A stretch of 64,000 nucleotides of DNA from NCBI RefSeq assembly GCF_947507565.1, contig NC_089189.1:1488001-1552000 (forward strand), read 5' to 3'. Source of the DNA: Oscarella lobularis. Taxonomy: Eukaryota; Porifera; Homoscleromorpha; Homosclerophorida; Oscarellidae. The notes below the pieces were generated by a model that was not told the DNA's origin, did not search any database, and saw only the letters and a program-made list of their open reading frames with translations. Below are positions 22,086 to 33,067 of the stretch, piece by piece (position 1 is the first letter of the stretch; the number at the start of each line of letters is the position of its first letter). Both the position numbers and the translations under genes were made by a program.

Positions 22086-24214
22086 AAGGGGCACTGTAAC
22101 GGTTTTTCGATTGTTGCCTAATCGCTTCGTCTCACCGATTGATGGCTTGCTACGAAGCGGTGCTTCTTCCAGCTCCTCCGCGTAGAATATATCAAAAGAG
22201 GCTGATTAAGTTAAGTATGGAATGCTATTCAAGTTTCTCATGTGCGAGCATATACAAGGTCCGGAAAGGTAAACACTTGCCTACACTTTTTCTGCGGTAT
22301 CTTATCTGCATTTTTAATTAAGTATAAATGTCTGTGTAAAAACTAAAGTCCTTAGAAACACGCGTTCATTTTATCATGTACCTATAGGAAAGATTGTTGT
22401 GAGAATGTTCCACGTTGAAGCGAAGCGCACACTCTGGCAAGTTACACCTATAAAAAGAGGAGAAAACGTTCGCCTGCTTATGAAAACGTCTCTGCGTGCC
22501 TCACTTGTATCGATGCGTGAACAACAATTATAGGCGATGAACTGCGAAACCCACGCGTGGGATGATCGAGAGAACCGGCCCTTTCCAAAACGATTGCTAG
22601 CCGCTTGGACACGTAGAAAAAACCCTAGTGAAGCGAAAGAAAACGAGCGCGACTTTGATCGACCCAGGATTGCTCGCCAGGAAGTGGATTCGAAAACGTT
22701 TCAATGAAGCGTCGCCGACACGCTTTAGCTAATTAGAGCTTCCTCAGCGCTTGCGACGACGCAATCGAAGGCCGGAGAGGTGTTCTTTGTCACGACTAAG
22801 CAATGGAATAGCGTATTTCGGTGCCGATCCCGTTGTGGAGCCCCCTTACCGAAAATGAGGCGTTGCGATGCTCACCGCTTCGTATCGACACTTTCTTTAG
22901 TTCCGACGGTGAAAGCTGTTTGATCTTCATCGTCGTCTGGCGAAAAAACAGCCGAGGAAAGGAGGGAAACGTGTCTCGGTCTTTCGTAGATAAAATTTAC
23001 CCTGATATACAGACAACACGTGACAGTTCGCATTTTTGTGACCAAAGTTACCGAGACCACAAAGTCGATCACTGATGTAACTCAGCAGTAAGACAGAGAG
23101 CACTGAAGCAGAAAGAAAGACAGCGGCTGCTTAGAGATACGATAAATGTTATTTTGTAATTAGCACTAACCTCTGACTTCAATCTGAACAAGCTAGAAGG
23201 GTCAAGAAAGTAGAACAACATTGTTTCTATGTATACAGTTCCTTTAGGCAGCCGCTGCGTGGCTGCTTCTGCAGTAATCTGCTTTAGTAATACAGTGCAC
23301 CCACGCATAAGGTTCCCACGTGACCCTTCCCCGGACTTGGCCGCGACATTCAAAATGAGAAAGACGTACCATCGTTTCGCAAACGCGCAAAGATAGTAGC
23401 ATGATTTCTCTAAGATTCGGTCGAAGGATTAGTCGATAGCATGCATTCTGATCGAGTAATCCTTCATGATAGTGCAAAAGTACTTTTACACGTTTTTTGG
23501 CGTAGATTCCTTAGCAACTAGTCTAGTTCTTTTTGCGAAACGCATCGAAATACTCTTTTCTAAAGATCGGTCGAGGCGATTTCCATTCGGCTCCTTCGTT
23601 TGCCTACAATTACGCTTTAAAGTATCGTTGCTAAGGCCATATAAGACAGTTTTCTAGAGTGTACGCTGCGATTCGCGACCTGGCGCCCACGCGAAACAAC
23701 ATTAAAGGGAATACTCTAAACTTTGGTCGAGGCGATTTTAGATCTTTTGCCTAGTTTCGAAGTTAGAGTTTGTGACTTTGTCGTCATGGGCGTGGCTAAC
23801 GCGCGCACTGCCTTCCACACAAAAAATGCAGTAAAACGCACTGAACAAATTACTGTGGTACTTTACGAATCTTTTCTAATCTGTTGCTAGCAAACTGTGC
23901 CACGTAATAGGCGAAAAATGAAGAAGCGGTATCGCAGTAGTGGTAGCGCAAGAGGGCGTCACCAGGGGAACCTAACGGTCGCGTACGTTACCAGCCAATC
24001 ACATAGCAGCACGTGACCTTTATATGCGTACTTCGTCGAACGCCTACGTGCCTTACATCATTGGAATCTTACGGGACAGAGGATTCCAATGATGTCATTC
24101 CCGATGACGCACGACAAACGACGCAGACGCTAGCGCGCTTTAGAGTTGGGAAGTTTATGCTTGGGCGCACTGTACAGTAACCTCTTTTCTTACTGCGGAG
24201 TGATGTCATTGCTT
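22086..24214. other. Intergenic stretch with one strong hairpin
   Basis: No protein-like open frame is seen in about 2.1 kb. A perfect 14-bp inverted repeat, ACATCATTGGAATC at 24,055-24,068 and its complement at 24,082-24,095, has a 13-nt loop. It lies about 175 bp before the gamma-glutamyltransferase pseudogene. Confidence 0.4.
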
Positions 24215-24261
24215 TGTATGCTTTAGATTTCTTATTTGCATACGGATATAGACTAAAAAGG

Positions 24262-25219
24262 TCGCAATTGGCGCACGACATGGTTAAGGAGATCAACGCG
24301 GCTGGAGGCGTGTTCACCTACGAGGACTTCGCTACGTACGACGTCGAAGAGACACCGACTATGAAGAGCAATTTCATGGGTATGACGGTGTGCGGCGCGC
24401 CGCCCCCGTCTAGCGGCGCCGTCACCCAATACGTACTCAACATCCTATCGAAGTTGGAGAAGATCTCAACGTTTTCGACAACGATGCACGTCATCTCATC
24501 GCAGAAGCTCTCAAGTTCGGATTCGCGGCTCGCATGCGATTGGGCGACACGAAAGAAGCTCGGGAATTCGCCGAGGAACTACTCAACCCGGACAAAGCGG
24601 AAAAGGCAAAATCGAAAATTGACTTTTCGACGACTCACCTACCGGAATACTACGACGGGCACTACGTGCTTCCCGACGAGGAAGGCACGACGGATTTTTG
24701 CATCGTCGACGGCGAGGGTAATGCCGTCTCCTTGACGTCGACAGTGGGGTTATATTTCAGAAGTTGAATATTTTCCGAGTCGCTTGGCTTCCTCTATAAA
24801 CTCACCTAACTAATTTTTCAAAGTCGGACAAGTACGATCCCTCCTACAATCTCGTACCCAATCCGACGAATTATCTACGACCCGGAAACGACCATGATCG
24901 TCGACATCGCAGCTGATTTTAGATCAAAACGACGATCGGAGCTTTCGGTGCTCACATGATCATAAGTAGTGTTGTTTCGACGCTTTTGAAATATTTCGTT
25001 TTTGGGTACGCGCGCTCGACGAGGCGATCAACGAGCCGCGATTTCATCATCAACTCGTGCCCGACGTCGTGTGCGTTCAGGAGGATTTTTCTGACGAGTG
25101 GACGGAGGGGTTCGAGGCGCGCTGGCACGTGGTCGAGTGAGCGCCGCGTCGATTGGCCGCCGTTCAGGCGATTGTGAAGGGAAAGTGGAAATTCGTTGCC
25201 GTGTGCGATTACCGAAAGA
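24262..25219 (+). pseudogene. Gamma-glutamyltransferase fragment (copy 2)
   Basis: It encodes LAHDMVKEINAAGGVFTYEDF, CGAPPPSSGAVTQYVLNIL, then after a one-base shift near 24,455 FGFAARMRLGDTKEAREFAE, DFSTTH and GEGNAVSLTS. The frame meets TGA at 24,765-24,767 where copy 1 has an Arg codon, and several more shifts follow, yet the true C-terminus (KGKWKFVAVCDYRKKGEPDGY, here split across frames) is recognisable and ends with TAG at 25,217-25,219. The region before LAHDM is missing, so both large-subunit N-terminus and reading frame are lost. The enzyme family cleaves gamma-glutamyl bonds such as in glutathione. Confidence 0.8.
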
Positions 25220-25312
25220 AGGGCGAACCGGACGGGTATTAGGGAGAAAACGGAATGTACTATTTGATTCTTTTTCTTGTGTTCAAATTTATTAGAGTAA
25301 CAAAAGCAGAAC

Positions 25313-25735
25313 GTTGTTCCCTAACGGGGACCCCTCTCCTCGCAAAGCTCGCAAACGTCACAAGAGAAAGGGTGAAACGGGTTTGCGTGCGTGACGTGGT
25401 CATAAAACCGTACCCTAACCCTTCCTCTCCCAGCGAAATAATTAAGGGTCTGGATATCCACACTAACTTGGAGGGGAGTTTTCGCCTCTAGCCCTTAGTG
25501 TCAGGTTCGACGAAGCATTACATCTGCTCTACCTTTCACCGAAGGCTTGGCCTTTTGCAGAGGAAAACGTTGCGGAGAACTCTCGGAATCCGGGATATCA
25601 CGTGACTCAACCACGGAAGTGGACCTTAGCTAGTGGCAGTGCCGTGAGCGGATCGGTCGATCGATCGATCTAGCGACGTTTTGTCGTTTCTATATCTTGT
25701 GGCAGTTCCATGAGCGACAAGGAGGCAATTACTAC
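25313..25735 (+). repeat. Direct repeat R1, upstream of the receptor kinase
   Basis: It matches 30,040-30,905 (R2) once the MITE at 30,091-30,526 is removed. Shared phrases include GTTGTTCCCTAACGGGG, TCGCCTCTAG, CGACGAAGCA and GTTTTGTCGTTTCTATATCT. R1 and R2 have the same orientation and bracket the receptor kinase gene. Confidence 0.75.
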
Positions 25736-25945
25736 TGTTGCTTCACGTCACGCCTAACAAAATATGTGAATACATATGTATGTACTTGAATATGAAAGCC
25801 GACACCTGTCTTCCCAATCATGACCAGCACGTGAAACTCTACACTTCCGCCCGCGGTCACAGGCCAACTCAAAACCGCATGACGTAAAAACAAACGAATG
25901 AACATCCGCTTCATGCATTAGAACGCCGCTGCGCAATTAAGAACG

Positions 25946-28900
25946 ATGCACTCGGCTGTTCATCGCTGGGCCCTTTGGTTTATTGCTTTTTGCAGCAATG
26001 CCGAAGGTATAGGACACTGGCGAAAGGTTCTTAGTGAAGACATGAGCTGGAGCCGAAATTGGCCAACATATGACCCAAAGTGCGACTTCCTAGTCGCAGG
26101 GCCAGAGATATCTATGTCGACATATCGTCGAAACGCAACATTCCAACAAGCAAAAAGTCGTCTACTATTCGTCGATTGCACGGGAAATACGTGGACTTAC
26201 TCAATGGGGACAGGGACATGGACGAAGCTTTTCACGAATACAAACTACACTGAACCAACATCTTCATTCGACAATTTAGTCGAATTCTCAATGACCACTA
26301 TTTGTGAAACTCGAGTCGTACTGCATGGCGGGGGTTATCCAGTACCGGATAAATATAGCATCTTATACAATTATGTATATTCAAACACCACGTGGTTGTT
26401 CAACGGCTTAGACGAAAAGTGGGTGGTTCTTCAAACTTTCAACGATGTCTCTCTACAAAGAAACGAACCCAGAACATTCGCGTTTCATCAGGAAAAAAGC
26501 CCGTGCTCATGTAAAGATTCAATATTGATGTACGGAGAGAAAGAAACTTATGATGATCTTCACGAATTGTGGGAACTTCAATGCGTAGAGGAAGAAAATG
26601 AGAGAAACTTTAGCTACCGATGGATAAAATTTGAAGAAGAATTGCCAATGTCGCTAAGATCAAATAGTGCGTGGTCGCTATACGGCTTTTCCGTGAACGA
26701 AAGTCACATTTGTTGGCTCTCGATGCAAGCAAAAAAAATGTGGATGTTTGAGTTATTGACGGCCAGGTGGTACGAAAAAACGATCCTTGTTGACAAAGCT
26801 TGTCTAACAGACCAGCTCTCGCTCGACATTCAAACAGGAGCCTACGTAAAAAAACTCCAGCTTTTTATTTTCTCTTTATTCGGAAATTGGTTTGGACTGT
26901 ACAATGCAACAGAAAATCGTATTGATTGCGTGCACACAAATGTGAGCGTGCTATTTGGGGCAATTAGAATTATCCTGTTTAGAGATACAATTGTTTTTCA
27001 AGCGGTTTATGGGCGAGAGGTAGATCTTCAATTATGGATACCCAGCACACAAAACTTGTCAACTTTTCTGAAAATAACACATAAAAGTCGACTTCCATTG
27101 AAATGGGAGTTCCGCAGAGCCGAGTACAATAATAGATATCCTTGCTCGGATGTCGGCATAATGGATTCATCAGCGGCTCTTATTAGAACCGAAGATTCGG
27201 TTTTATATCAAGTGCAAAGCTTTTTCTCTGTAACTGTGCGTATGTGGAGGCTGGAGCTTGACACTCTTATGTGGACGTTGTATGATCCAGACCTGACTCC
27301 CCCTAGCGATCGATATGCGGCATTTTCAGGGACGGTAAATGAGTGCGTGGCATACTATAATACACAAAATAGACATCTTTGGATTTACTCTACAAATTCA
27401 CGACAATGGTCAAAAGTTGTCTCTCGAGGACTGGCACCTCAACATAGCAAGTCTTTTGCGACGATGAACTCGATGTCTAATGGATCGCTGCTTATTTACG
27501 GCGGCATTGTCAACAAACCTAACTCCTTATGGATGGCGACGATTAACGACAATGTCGTACCTATGACGGCAACGTGGAAACGACTTTGCTGCGATGACGA
27601 CAAGAAGGAGAAGCATCCAAGTCACTGGACAAGCACATTCTGGACAAGCACATTATGGAATGACACTTTTTACGTATGCTTTGGCTCATCAAAAAGGAAA
27701 AATTTTGATCCCACTTTGCCAGTGAGGACATTGCTAACGTGGAATTACAGCTGGAATATCTATTACACAGAAATTGAGAGAGGGGCTTCAAAGTGGCACC
27801 GGAAAAACATGTCTTGGGGATCACATCGATACTATGCTTTTACCTCCGACTGGCATCCAACGGCATTTGGACGCATCGCTGTCACTGTTAACCAAATGGA
27901 CAACACAATGATTATGGCAGATCTTACGCGGAAGGAATACATTATGTTAGAAGGATACACAAGTATGTTTCCGAAAAAATCACGCTTCCTTAGCGATTAT
28001 CGAATGGTCGGTAGCAAAAACTCATTGCTCTATTTAGAATATTATTACCTAGACCGATGCTTATTTCCCATAAACTTGTACATCTTGGACCTAAAGAGGT
28101 GCCCCCCGGGAATGTACAGTTCGGATTTCAGTCTCTATCCTTGTCGCCCATGTCCAAGAGGGCAGTACAGCGATCGAGGCGGTTCCACTCACTGTACCGA
28201 TTGTCCACCAGGTCTTGTATCAAGCTCGAAGGGCTCAACATCTGTTCGCAATTGTACATGTGCGGCCGGCACTTGCATTCACGGACAATGCATAGTTCGA
28301 AGCGACCATACCACAGTCTGCATTTGCGATGCTGGATTTAGTGGAAAAGCCTGCGCAACACCGACATCCTATCTAATCGGTATGGGAGTAGTAGTCGGAG
28401 TTCTACTCATAGTTGCATTCTATTACTGCATCAAACGTGTCCGAAAACAACAAAGAGTAGTCACGTACACGAGAATCGAATTGGAGAGAGCCGAACAAAC
28501 TGTAGAAGAGCTGTCAAACATATGGTCAGTGGACAACGACAAAGTTGACTTTCGACAAAGAATCGGAAAAGGATCGTTTGGCGACGTGTGGACCGCCGAA
28601 TATCGAGATCAAATCGTTGCCGTCAAAGTTCTCAAGATTAAAGCCGAAGATTGCACGGACGAACAACTGCAAGATTTTCGAGACGAAGGCGAATTACTTC
28701 GATCAATTTTCCACGCCAATATCGTTTGTTTCATAGGCACCGGGAAAACGGCCGATAATAAACCGTTCATCGTTTTGGAATACATGGAACGAGGCTCGGT
28801 GCGAAACGAGTTAGACAACGAGTACGTCGATCATCCAATGGAACTCGTGCTTCAAGTCAAGTACGCTCTACATGCGGCGAAAGGAATGCGTCATCTGCAC

Positions 28901-29290
28901 AACATCGATAGGATGCATCGCGATCTCAAGTGCGATAACATTCTAATCAATGTCAACGGAATCGTCAAAGTGGCCGATTTGGGTTGCACTAAAATCGCGC
29001 CGAAAATTGACGATAGCGGAAATGTTAAAGAAGGTTCCCGCGCCGTGGGTACCGCATTTTTCAGAGCTCCTAAAATATTTCGCGGCGAGGCTTACAACGG
29101 TGCTGTGGACGTCTACAGCTACGGAATTACTCTGTGGGAAATCATGACAGCTAAGTATCCGTATTTCGAAAAATTCAATCAAGGATTGACGGCAAAGGAT
29201 ATTCTGGATCAAATTCTTGTCAGTGATGCGCGACCTGAGTTTCCGGTTCTCTGCAGCAATGATTTGAAAAAATTGGCAGAATCGTGCTAG
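25946..29290 (+). CDS. Kelch/GCC2-GCC3/EGF/TM receptor protein kinase (copy B)
   Basis: One uninterrupted frame of 1114 codons without introns. A signal peptide (WALWFIAFCSNAEG) is followed by a Kelch-like propeller ectodomain (blades such as CKDSILMYGEKETYDDLHEL and GSLLIYGGIVNKPNSLWM near residue 515), an ephrin-receptor-like Cys region (residues about 718-770), an EGF-like module (about 771-805), a membrane helix (about 808-828) and a kinase domain from about residue 872 (IGKGSFGDVW, VAVKVLK, HRDLKCDN at about 991, DLG in place of DFG). HRDLK and the overall pattern suggest the TKL or TK-like group rather than a classic tyrosine kinase. The APE motif reads APK, and TAG at 29,288-29,290 replaces the conserved Trp of subdomain XI. 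Coding-like sequence continues to 29,368. Probably a recent pseudogene or truncated receptor. Confidence 0.85.
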   Translation: MHSAVHRWALWFIAFCSNAEGIGHWRKVLSEDMSWSRNWPTYDPKCDFLVAGPEISMSTYRRNATFQQAKSRLLFVDCTGNTWTYSMGTGTWTKLFTNTNYTEPTSSFDNLVEFSMTTICETRVVLHGGGYPVPDKYSILYNYVYSNTTWLFNGLDEKWVVLQTFNDVSLQRNEPRTFAFHQEKSPCSCKDSILMYGEKETYDDLHELWELQCVEEENERNFSYRWIKFEEELPMSLRSNSAWSLYGFSVNESHICWLSMQAKKMWMFELLTARWYEKTILVDKACLTDQLSLDIQTGAYVKKLQLFIFSLFGNWFGLYNATENRIDCVHTNVSVLFGAIRIILFRDTIVFQAVYGREVDLQLWIPSTQNLSTFLKITHKSRLPLKWEFRRAEYNNRYPCSDVGIMDSSAALIRTEDSVLYQVQSFFSVTVRMWRLELDTLMWTLYDPDLTPPSDRYAAFSGTVNECVAYYNTQNRHLWIYSTNSRQWSKVVSRGLAPQHSKSFATMNSMSNGSLLIYGGIVNKPNSLWMATINDNVVPMTATWKRLCCDDDKKEKHPSHWTSTFWTSTLWNDTFYVCFGSSKRKNFDPTLPVRTLLTWNYSWNIYYTEIERGASKWHRKNMSWGSHRYYAFTSDWHPTAFGRIAVTVNQMDNTMIMADLTRKEYIMLEGYTSMFPKKSRFLSDYRMVGSKNSLLYLEYYYLDRCLFPINLYILDLKRCPPGMYSSDFSLYPCRPCPRGQYSDRGGSTHCTDCPPGLVSSSKGSTSVRNCTCAAGTCIHGQCIVRSDHTTVCICDAGFSGKACATPTSYLIGMGVVVGVLLIVAFYYCIKRVRKQQRVVTYTRIELERAEQTVEELSNIWSVDNDKVDFRQRIGKGSFGDVWTAEYRDQIVAVKVLKIKAEDCTDEQLQDFRDEGELLRSIFHANIVCFIGTGKTADNKPFIVLEYMERGSVRNELDNEYVDHPMELVLQVKYALHAAKGMRHLHNIDRMHRDLKCDNILINVNGIVKVADLGCTKIAPKIDDSGNVKEGSRAVGTAFFRAPKIFRGEAYNGAVDVYSYGITLWEIMTAKYPYFEKFNQGLTAKDILDQILVSDARPEFPVLCSNDLKKLAESC

Positions 29291-29368
29291 AATGGGAATC
29301 CGTTTGTACGACCAACGTTTGAAGAAATCGTTCAAGCACTTCAAGGAATCTGGTTGACAATATGGTAA
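29291..29368 (+). pseudogene. Cut-off C-terminal codons of receptor copy B
   Basis: After the premature TAG the same frame reads NGNPFVRPTFEEIVQALQGI up to TAA at 29,366-29,368, as in the other family copies. ATATG followed by GTAAGAA at about 29,360-29,371 is a good splice donor and is conserved in the inverted copy at 61.39 kb, so the ancestral gene may have had one more 3' exon. Confidence 0.7.
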
Positions 29369-30090
29369 GAAACGTGAAATCTTAATTAAAAACTGAGATG
29401 ATTTGCTTAGCGCTGACGTGATGTAATGTGATACTTGGATCAAAAGAAGAACGAAAAAAAGTTGATGAAGGAAATAGACAGTACGTCCTGGTTCTATTCG
29501 TCTTTGTTCTTGTTATGTCCTCACTAGCTAGTGACACTTCTGTAGCTAAGGCCAATAGGATCTCGACTAGAGCGGTATCTTAGAACGTTGTTAGGTGAAG
29601 AATGTGGTCGACTGAAGAATCATGAAGATGAAGAATGTGGAATGTAATTGCACCGTGTCGTTGTTTGTTTTTTTGTTGGTATCTTACGTCTGCACGCGTC
29701 CGTGTCATCGTTAGAAGAATGCTGTAGCTAGAACGTTAGACTGTAATCGATTTGTATGCAATAGATTTTAGAGTCACAGAGCTCAGGATTGCAGACTGGG
29801 AGAATGGTGCAAGTAGGCTAGACGCCACGCATCCAAACAGCGCGAAGAATATGGCAAAGTCTCCGGTACCTCTTGCGTAGTCTACTTATGAAGGGGACCC
29901 CAGGGCGAACCTGAAGTCTTCTCTTCTTCCCTATAGGCGGCATTTCCAACGTAACCATGTGGCGTCGTCTTCGAAGATCGACGAGACTCCTTGCAGAGAC
30001 AATGTGAAGTGCGTACCGGTAAGGAGTAAGCAGAATGTTGTTCCCTAACGGGGGGGGGCCTCCTCTCCCCTCGCAAAGGTCACAAGACAA
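29369..30090. repeat. 3' flank of receptor copy B, shared with the inverted copy
   Basis: Noncoding sequence here, including a stretch like TGATGAAGGAAATAGA, is mirrored at about 60,600-61,390, so the inverted duplication extends well beyond the gene. The part from about 29,818 belongs to the dispersed repeat also seen at 1.9 kb. No gene is seen. Confidence 0.65.
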
Positions 30091-30526
30091 CAGGGGCGTC
30101 GCTTCGATTTTTCGTTTGGCCCGGCTTGTAGAGAGATAGTATGCGGGCGCGGAAATTTTTTCGGCCACGCCCACTTGTGCAATTAGGTTTCATCAATATT
30201 ATCGTAAATACTTACAGAATGAAGAATCATTAATTACGTTCACTTTGTTCGATGCACGGGCTCTTTCTGTTGTATCATTAGAAAACTTTATTATACTCAA
30301 ATCGACCAAACTGTTGGAGTCGGACTTTATGTCGAACTTCGGACATGTATCGTAGCTATGTCCGGGAAGCCCAACTTTCTGGTTTCACTATGATCGTACA
30401 CGTATGCAATGCCCTTTCTAACAGATTTTATTTTGGCTCGGTTTATCTAGCTAAAAATACTTTTTTATTTTGGAAAACATTGGCCCGGCTCGAGCCGGGC
30501 CGGCCGGGCCGGTGGCGACGCCCCTG
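30091..30526. mobile_element. 436-bp MITE, hAT-like termini
   Basis: The ends are CAGGGGCGTCGC and, inverted, GGCGACGCCCCTG. GACAA flanks it on both sides (30,086-30,090 and 30,527-30,531). The paralogous sequence at about 25,390 (CACAAGAGAAAGGG) lacks the insertion and so acts as an empty site. The CAGGGGCG start resembles hAT elements, but the apparent 5-bp rather than 8-bp duplication leaves the class open. It has no ORF of its own; the right end is very GC-rich with CCGGCC repeats. Confidence 0.75.
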
Positions 30527-30905
30527 GACAAAGGGTGAAAGGAGCTCGCGTGCGTAACGTGGCCCTATAAACGGCTTCTGCGTCGCCAAACAGCTTCTTC
30601 GCAGCGAAAGAAGCAACAAAAACAGAGGAATTGACGTCGAGGGACGTGTTCGCCTCTAGCGCCTAGTGTAAGGTCCGACGAAGCACTACATCTGCTCTAA
30701 CTTTCACCGAAGGGTTGGGCTTTTGCATCGGAGACTTCGGGAACGCCGAACTCCAAGGAAAAACTTTCAGCGAAATCCGGGATAGTATGCGACTCATTCA
30801 CGGAAGTGGACCTTAGTAGCAGTGCCGTGCGCGGATCGATCTCGCTGCGTTTTGTCGTTTCTATATCTGGACTGTCACTGTGGCAGCTCGATGAGCGACA
30901 AGGGG
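30527..30905 (+). repeat. Direct repeat R2, downstream of the receptor kinase
   Basis: This is the continuation of R2 after the MITE and matches R1 (25,370-25,735) with moderate divergence. It includes the phrases TCGCCTCTAGCGCCTAGTGT and ATGAGCGACAAGG. Confidence 0.7.
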
Positions 30906-31255
30906 ACAAATACAGTAACTACGTAGTAACGGACACAGATTAGGGCAGGCCGGCCCTTCACCAGCTAGCGCGCTTGATGCGCCTTCACTGTGGATAGACC
31001 CTGGTGGATAGACGCCGATCACGGTGGCTACTGCTTTAGTTCGACTCAAATCTCAATTCCTATGACTGCTACGGCTTTTATACAGATGATATTTCAGGTA
31101 CGAGAACAAGTGATTGATTCAACTCTCTATATAAGTCATTGTTTCAGCTCTCGTGCTACCATCGTATTGCCCAATTGTTTAAGTTCAAGAAAACGTTTCT
31201 CGGAGTTAGCGTTTGTGAGCTATCCCTTATTCTTTTTCCCTTCTCCGTGCAAATG

Positions 31256-32006
31256 ACTGACCCTGTTCACTATCCATCTCGAAACGTCTCCCTGACCCAG
31301 TATCATCATGCCTCAAGTTCGAATGCAACTTTGTACTGTCTAAAGTACGTATTCTCGTGGTACAATGTTACGACAAATACAAAGTCGACGGCAGATCAGG
31401 AATGTCTTCTAATCGCGAACAGCGGAGAAATCTCGAATGGCAATCACGAAATACATTCAACTGACGGTGTGGATTACAGTAACATCCATTTATTTACATA
31501 GCTAGGTACGTAGTTGTTGTTTCTCAACGTCGAACTTCTCGAGTGATGTATTAACTTAGAACGGTCAGCTTTACCTCTGTGAACGTGCTAGTAGCAAACT
31601 CGGCTAAGGTGGTCTAACTCTATGTAAAGCCTATTATGAATAGGCGCCTTTCTTACAGAGGTCTCTACGAGGCAGTGTTGTGGGCTTGAGTCACTCTGCT
31701 ACATCTCTAATGTGAATGGTTGGACCGGCGCTTGGATCGTTTCGATTCGCGTGGAGCGAGACTAACGGTCTTTGAAAATACGCTGACTGATCTCTTAGTG
31801 AAATCTATTTATTTACATATCTAGGTAAGGGATATCCGTTCAACTATCATCTCATATTCGGATTTATGGGATTCGGCTGTTTAATTGCAATTCTGATAGG
31901 GTCCTTTTTGCCGTGGAGTTTATCGCGAAAAATCGAAGAATCTGACTTGGAAAACGATGACGCTGAATCAAAAAACAAACTCGCTAAAACTCAACTAAAA
32001 CTCTAA
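31256..32006 (+). CDS. Possible last exons of a membrane transporter (SLC5-like?)
   Basis: Two pieces look related. The first (about 31,256-31,350) encodes NVSLTQYHHASSSNATLYCL, an N-glycosylation-rich loop, and a possible donor GTACGT follows at about 31,346. The second (about 31,824-32,006, TAA at 32,004-32,006) encodes a hydrophobic helix FGFMGFGCLIAILIGSFLPW and a short charged tail. A glycosylated loop followed by a last membrane helix and a short tail is the pattern at the C-terminus of SLC5 sodium-coupled transporters, but no diagnostic motif is present, and the exon joint could not be resolved. Treat as a weak lead. Confidence 0.25.
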
Positions 32007-33067
32007 ACGATTCGCTCTCAATTGAATAGGAGAGTATGTATGCAACCTCGCGCTCTCCTCCCCTGTGTCTACGACGCGGAGCAGAAAACAATTGACAAAA
32101 AAAAACGTCACTTCCTTCGGGGTAGAATCGTTGTCTGCCATGCATGAGAGCACAACTAAGGAATCCTGCGACTTTCCTCAGGCGCCTTCGAATCAAAGCG
32201 ATTAGTAGATGCTGCTAGGGTTGACTCAGACAAAAGGCACATAGTCGAAATATGTGAATATACGTATATACATGTACATACCGTGCACGCACAGCGAACC
32301 TTCCGATCGACGTCGTACTATAATCATAATCGTGCATTATGTTATTTAGGGCACAAGGGGTGTGAGTTAGTGCCCGAGGCGAAATCATAGAGTATTGGGT
32401 GTTCCTATACCGGAGTAGTTCAGCGTATCCCTGCAAAAACTAAAAGTAAACGCATCTAGTGAGAGACACGGTCATACGCATTCCTAAAGCGTTTAGACGC
32501 GTGACGCGAAAGTAGAGAGTAAGCGCGATGCGTGTACGATATGGTGGGTCCCATATAGGGGAACCCGAACAAAATCTCGAACGGTCGTCGAGAGAAACAG
32601 TCGTTTTGAATGGTAAAAAAGTAATCGCGAAAGTAATTGACGCTGGATTGCTTACCAGGGAGTGGATGCGTCGTCTTCATCATGATGGGTGGGATTCCGC
32701 GAAGGGGCATGCAGCTAGAAATCGTCCGGTACCGGTACGACGTCCTCTCGAATCTAACAGGCATCCTATACGCATAAGAACGCGTCTGACAAGAGTCATA
32801 GACCTTTTAGTAGCTCACCAGTTCAGACGAAACAGTCTAAAGAGAAAGAAAAGTGACGATGTCGCAGCTAGGGTCACACTCTGGTAACTTAATTCGATGA
32901 CTCTCGGTGCGTCGATCGACTTCTCCATCTTAAGATTTGCGAAGGCCACAGTAGGCAGCGGGAGCGTACATCTATGGAAGCTCAGTGGCTATGCTGGTCT
33001 GCAACCCGGATTGCTCGTGGGGAAATTATCTATTATTAGCTATAATTGCTGCAGACTCTCTCTATAT
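32007..33067. other. Stretch without a supported gene
   Basis: A 119-codon plus-strand ORF (32,528-32,887) is arginine- and histidine-rich with no family I recognise and is probably a chance frame. TA-rich alternating sequence (TATACGTATATACATGTACATA) is at about 32,256-32,280. Confidence 0.35.

Noticed and set aside
29818-30174. 118-codon minus-strand ORF resembling 60,528-60,869
   Set aside because: Similarity reflects the shared dispersed repeat and inverted duplication; poly-G and frame shifts make a gene unlikely.
32528-32887. 119-codon ORF as a real gene
   Set aside because: Arg/His-rich, no family, no splice context or conserved copy.
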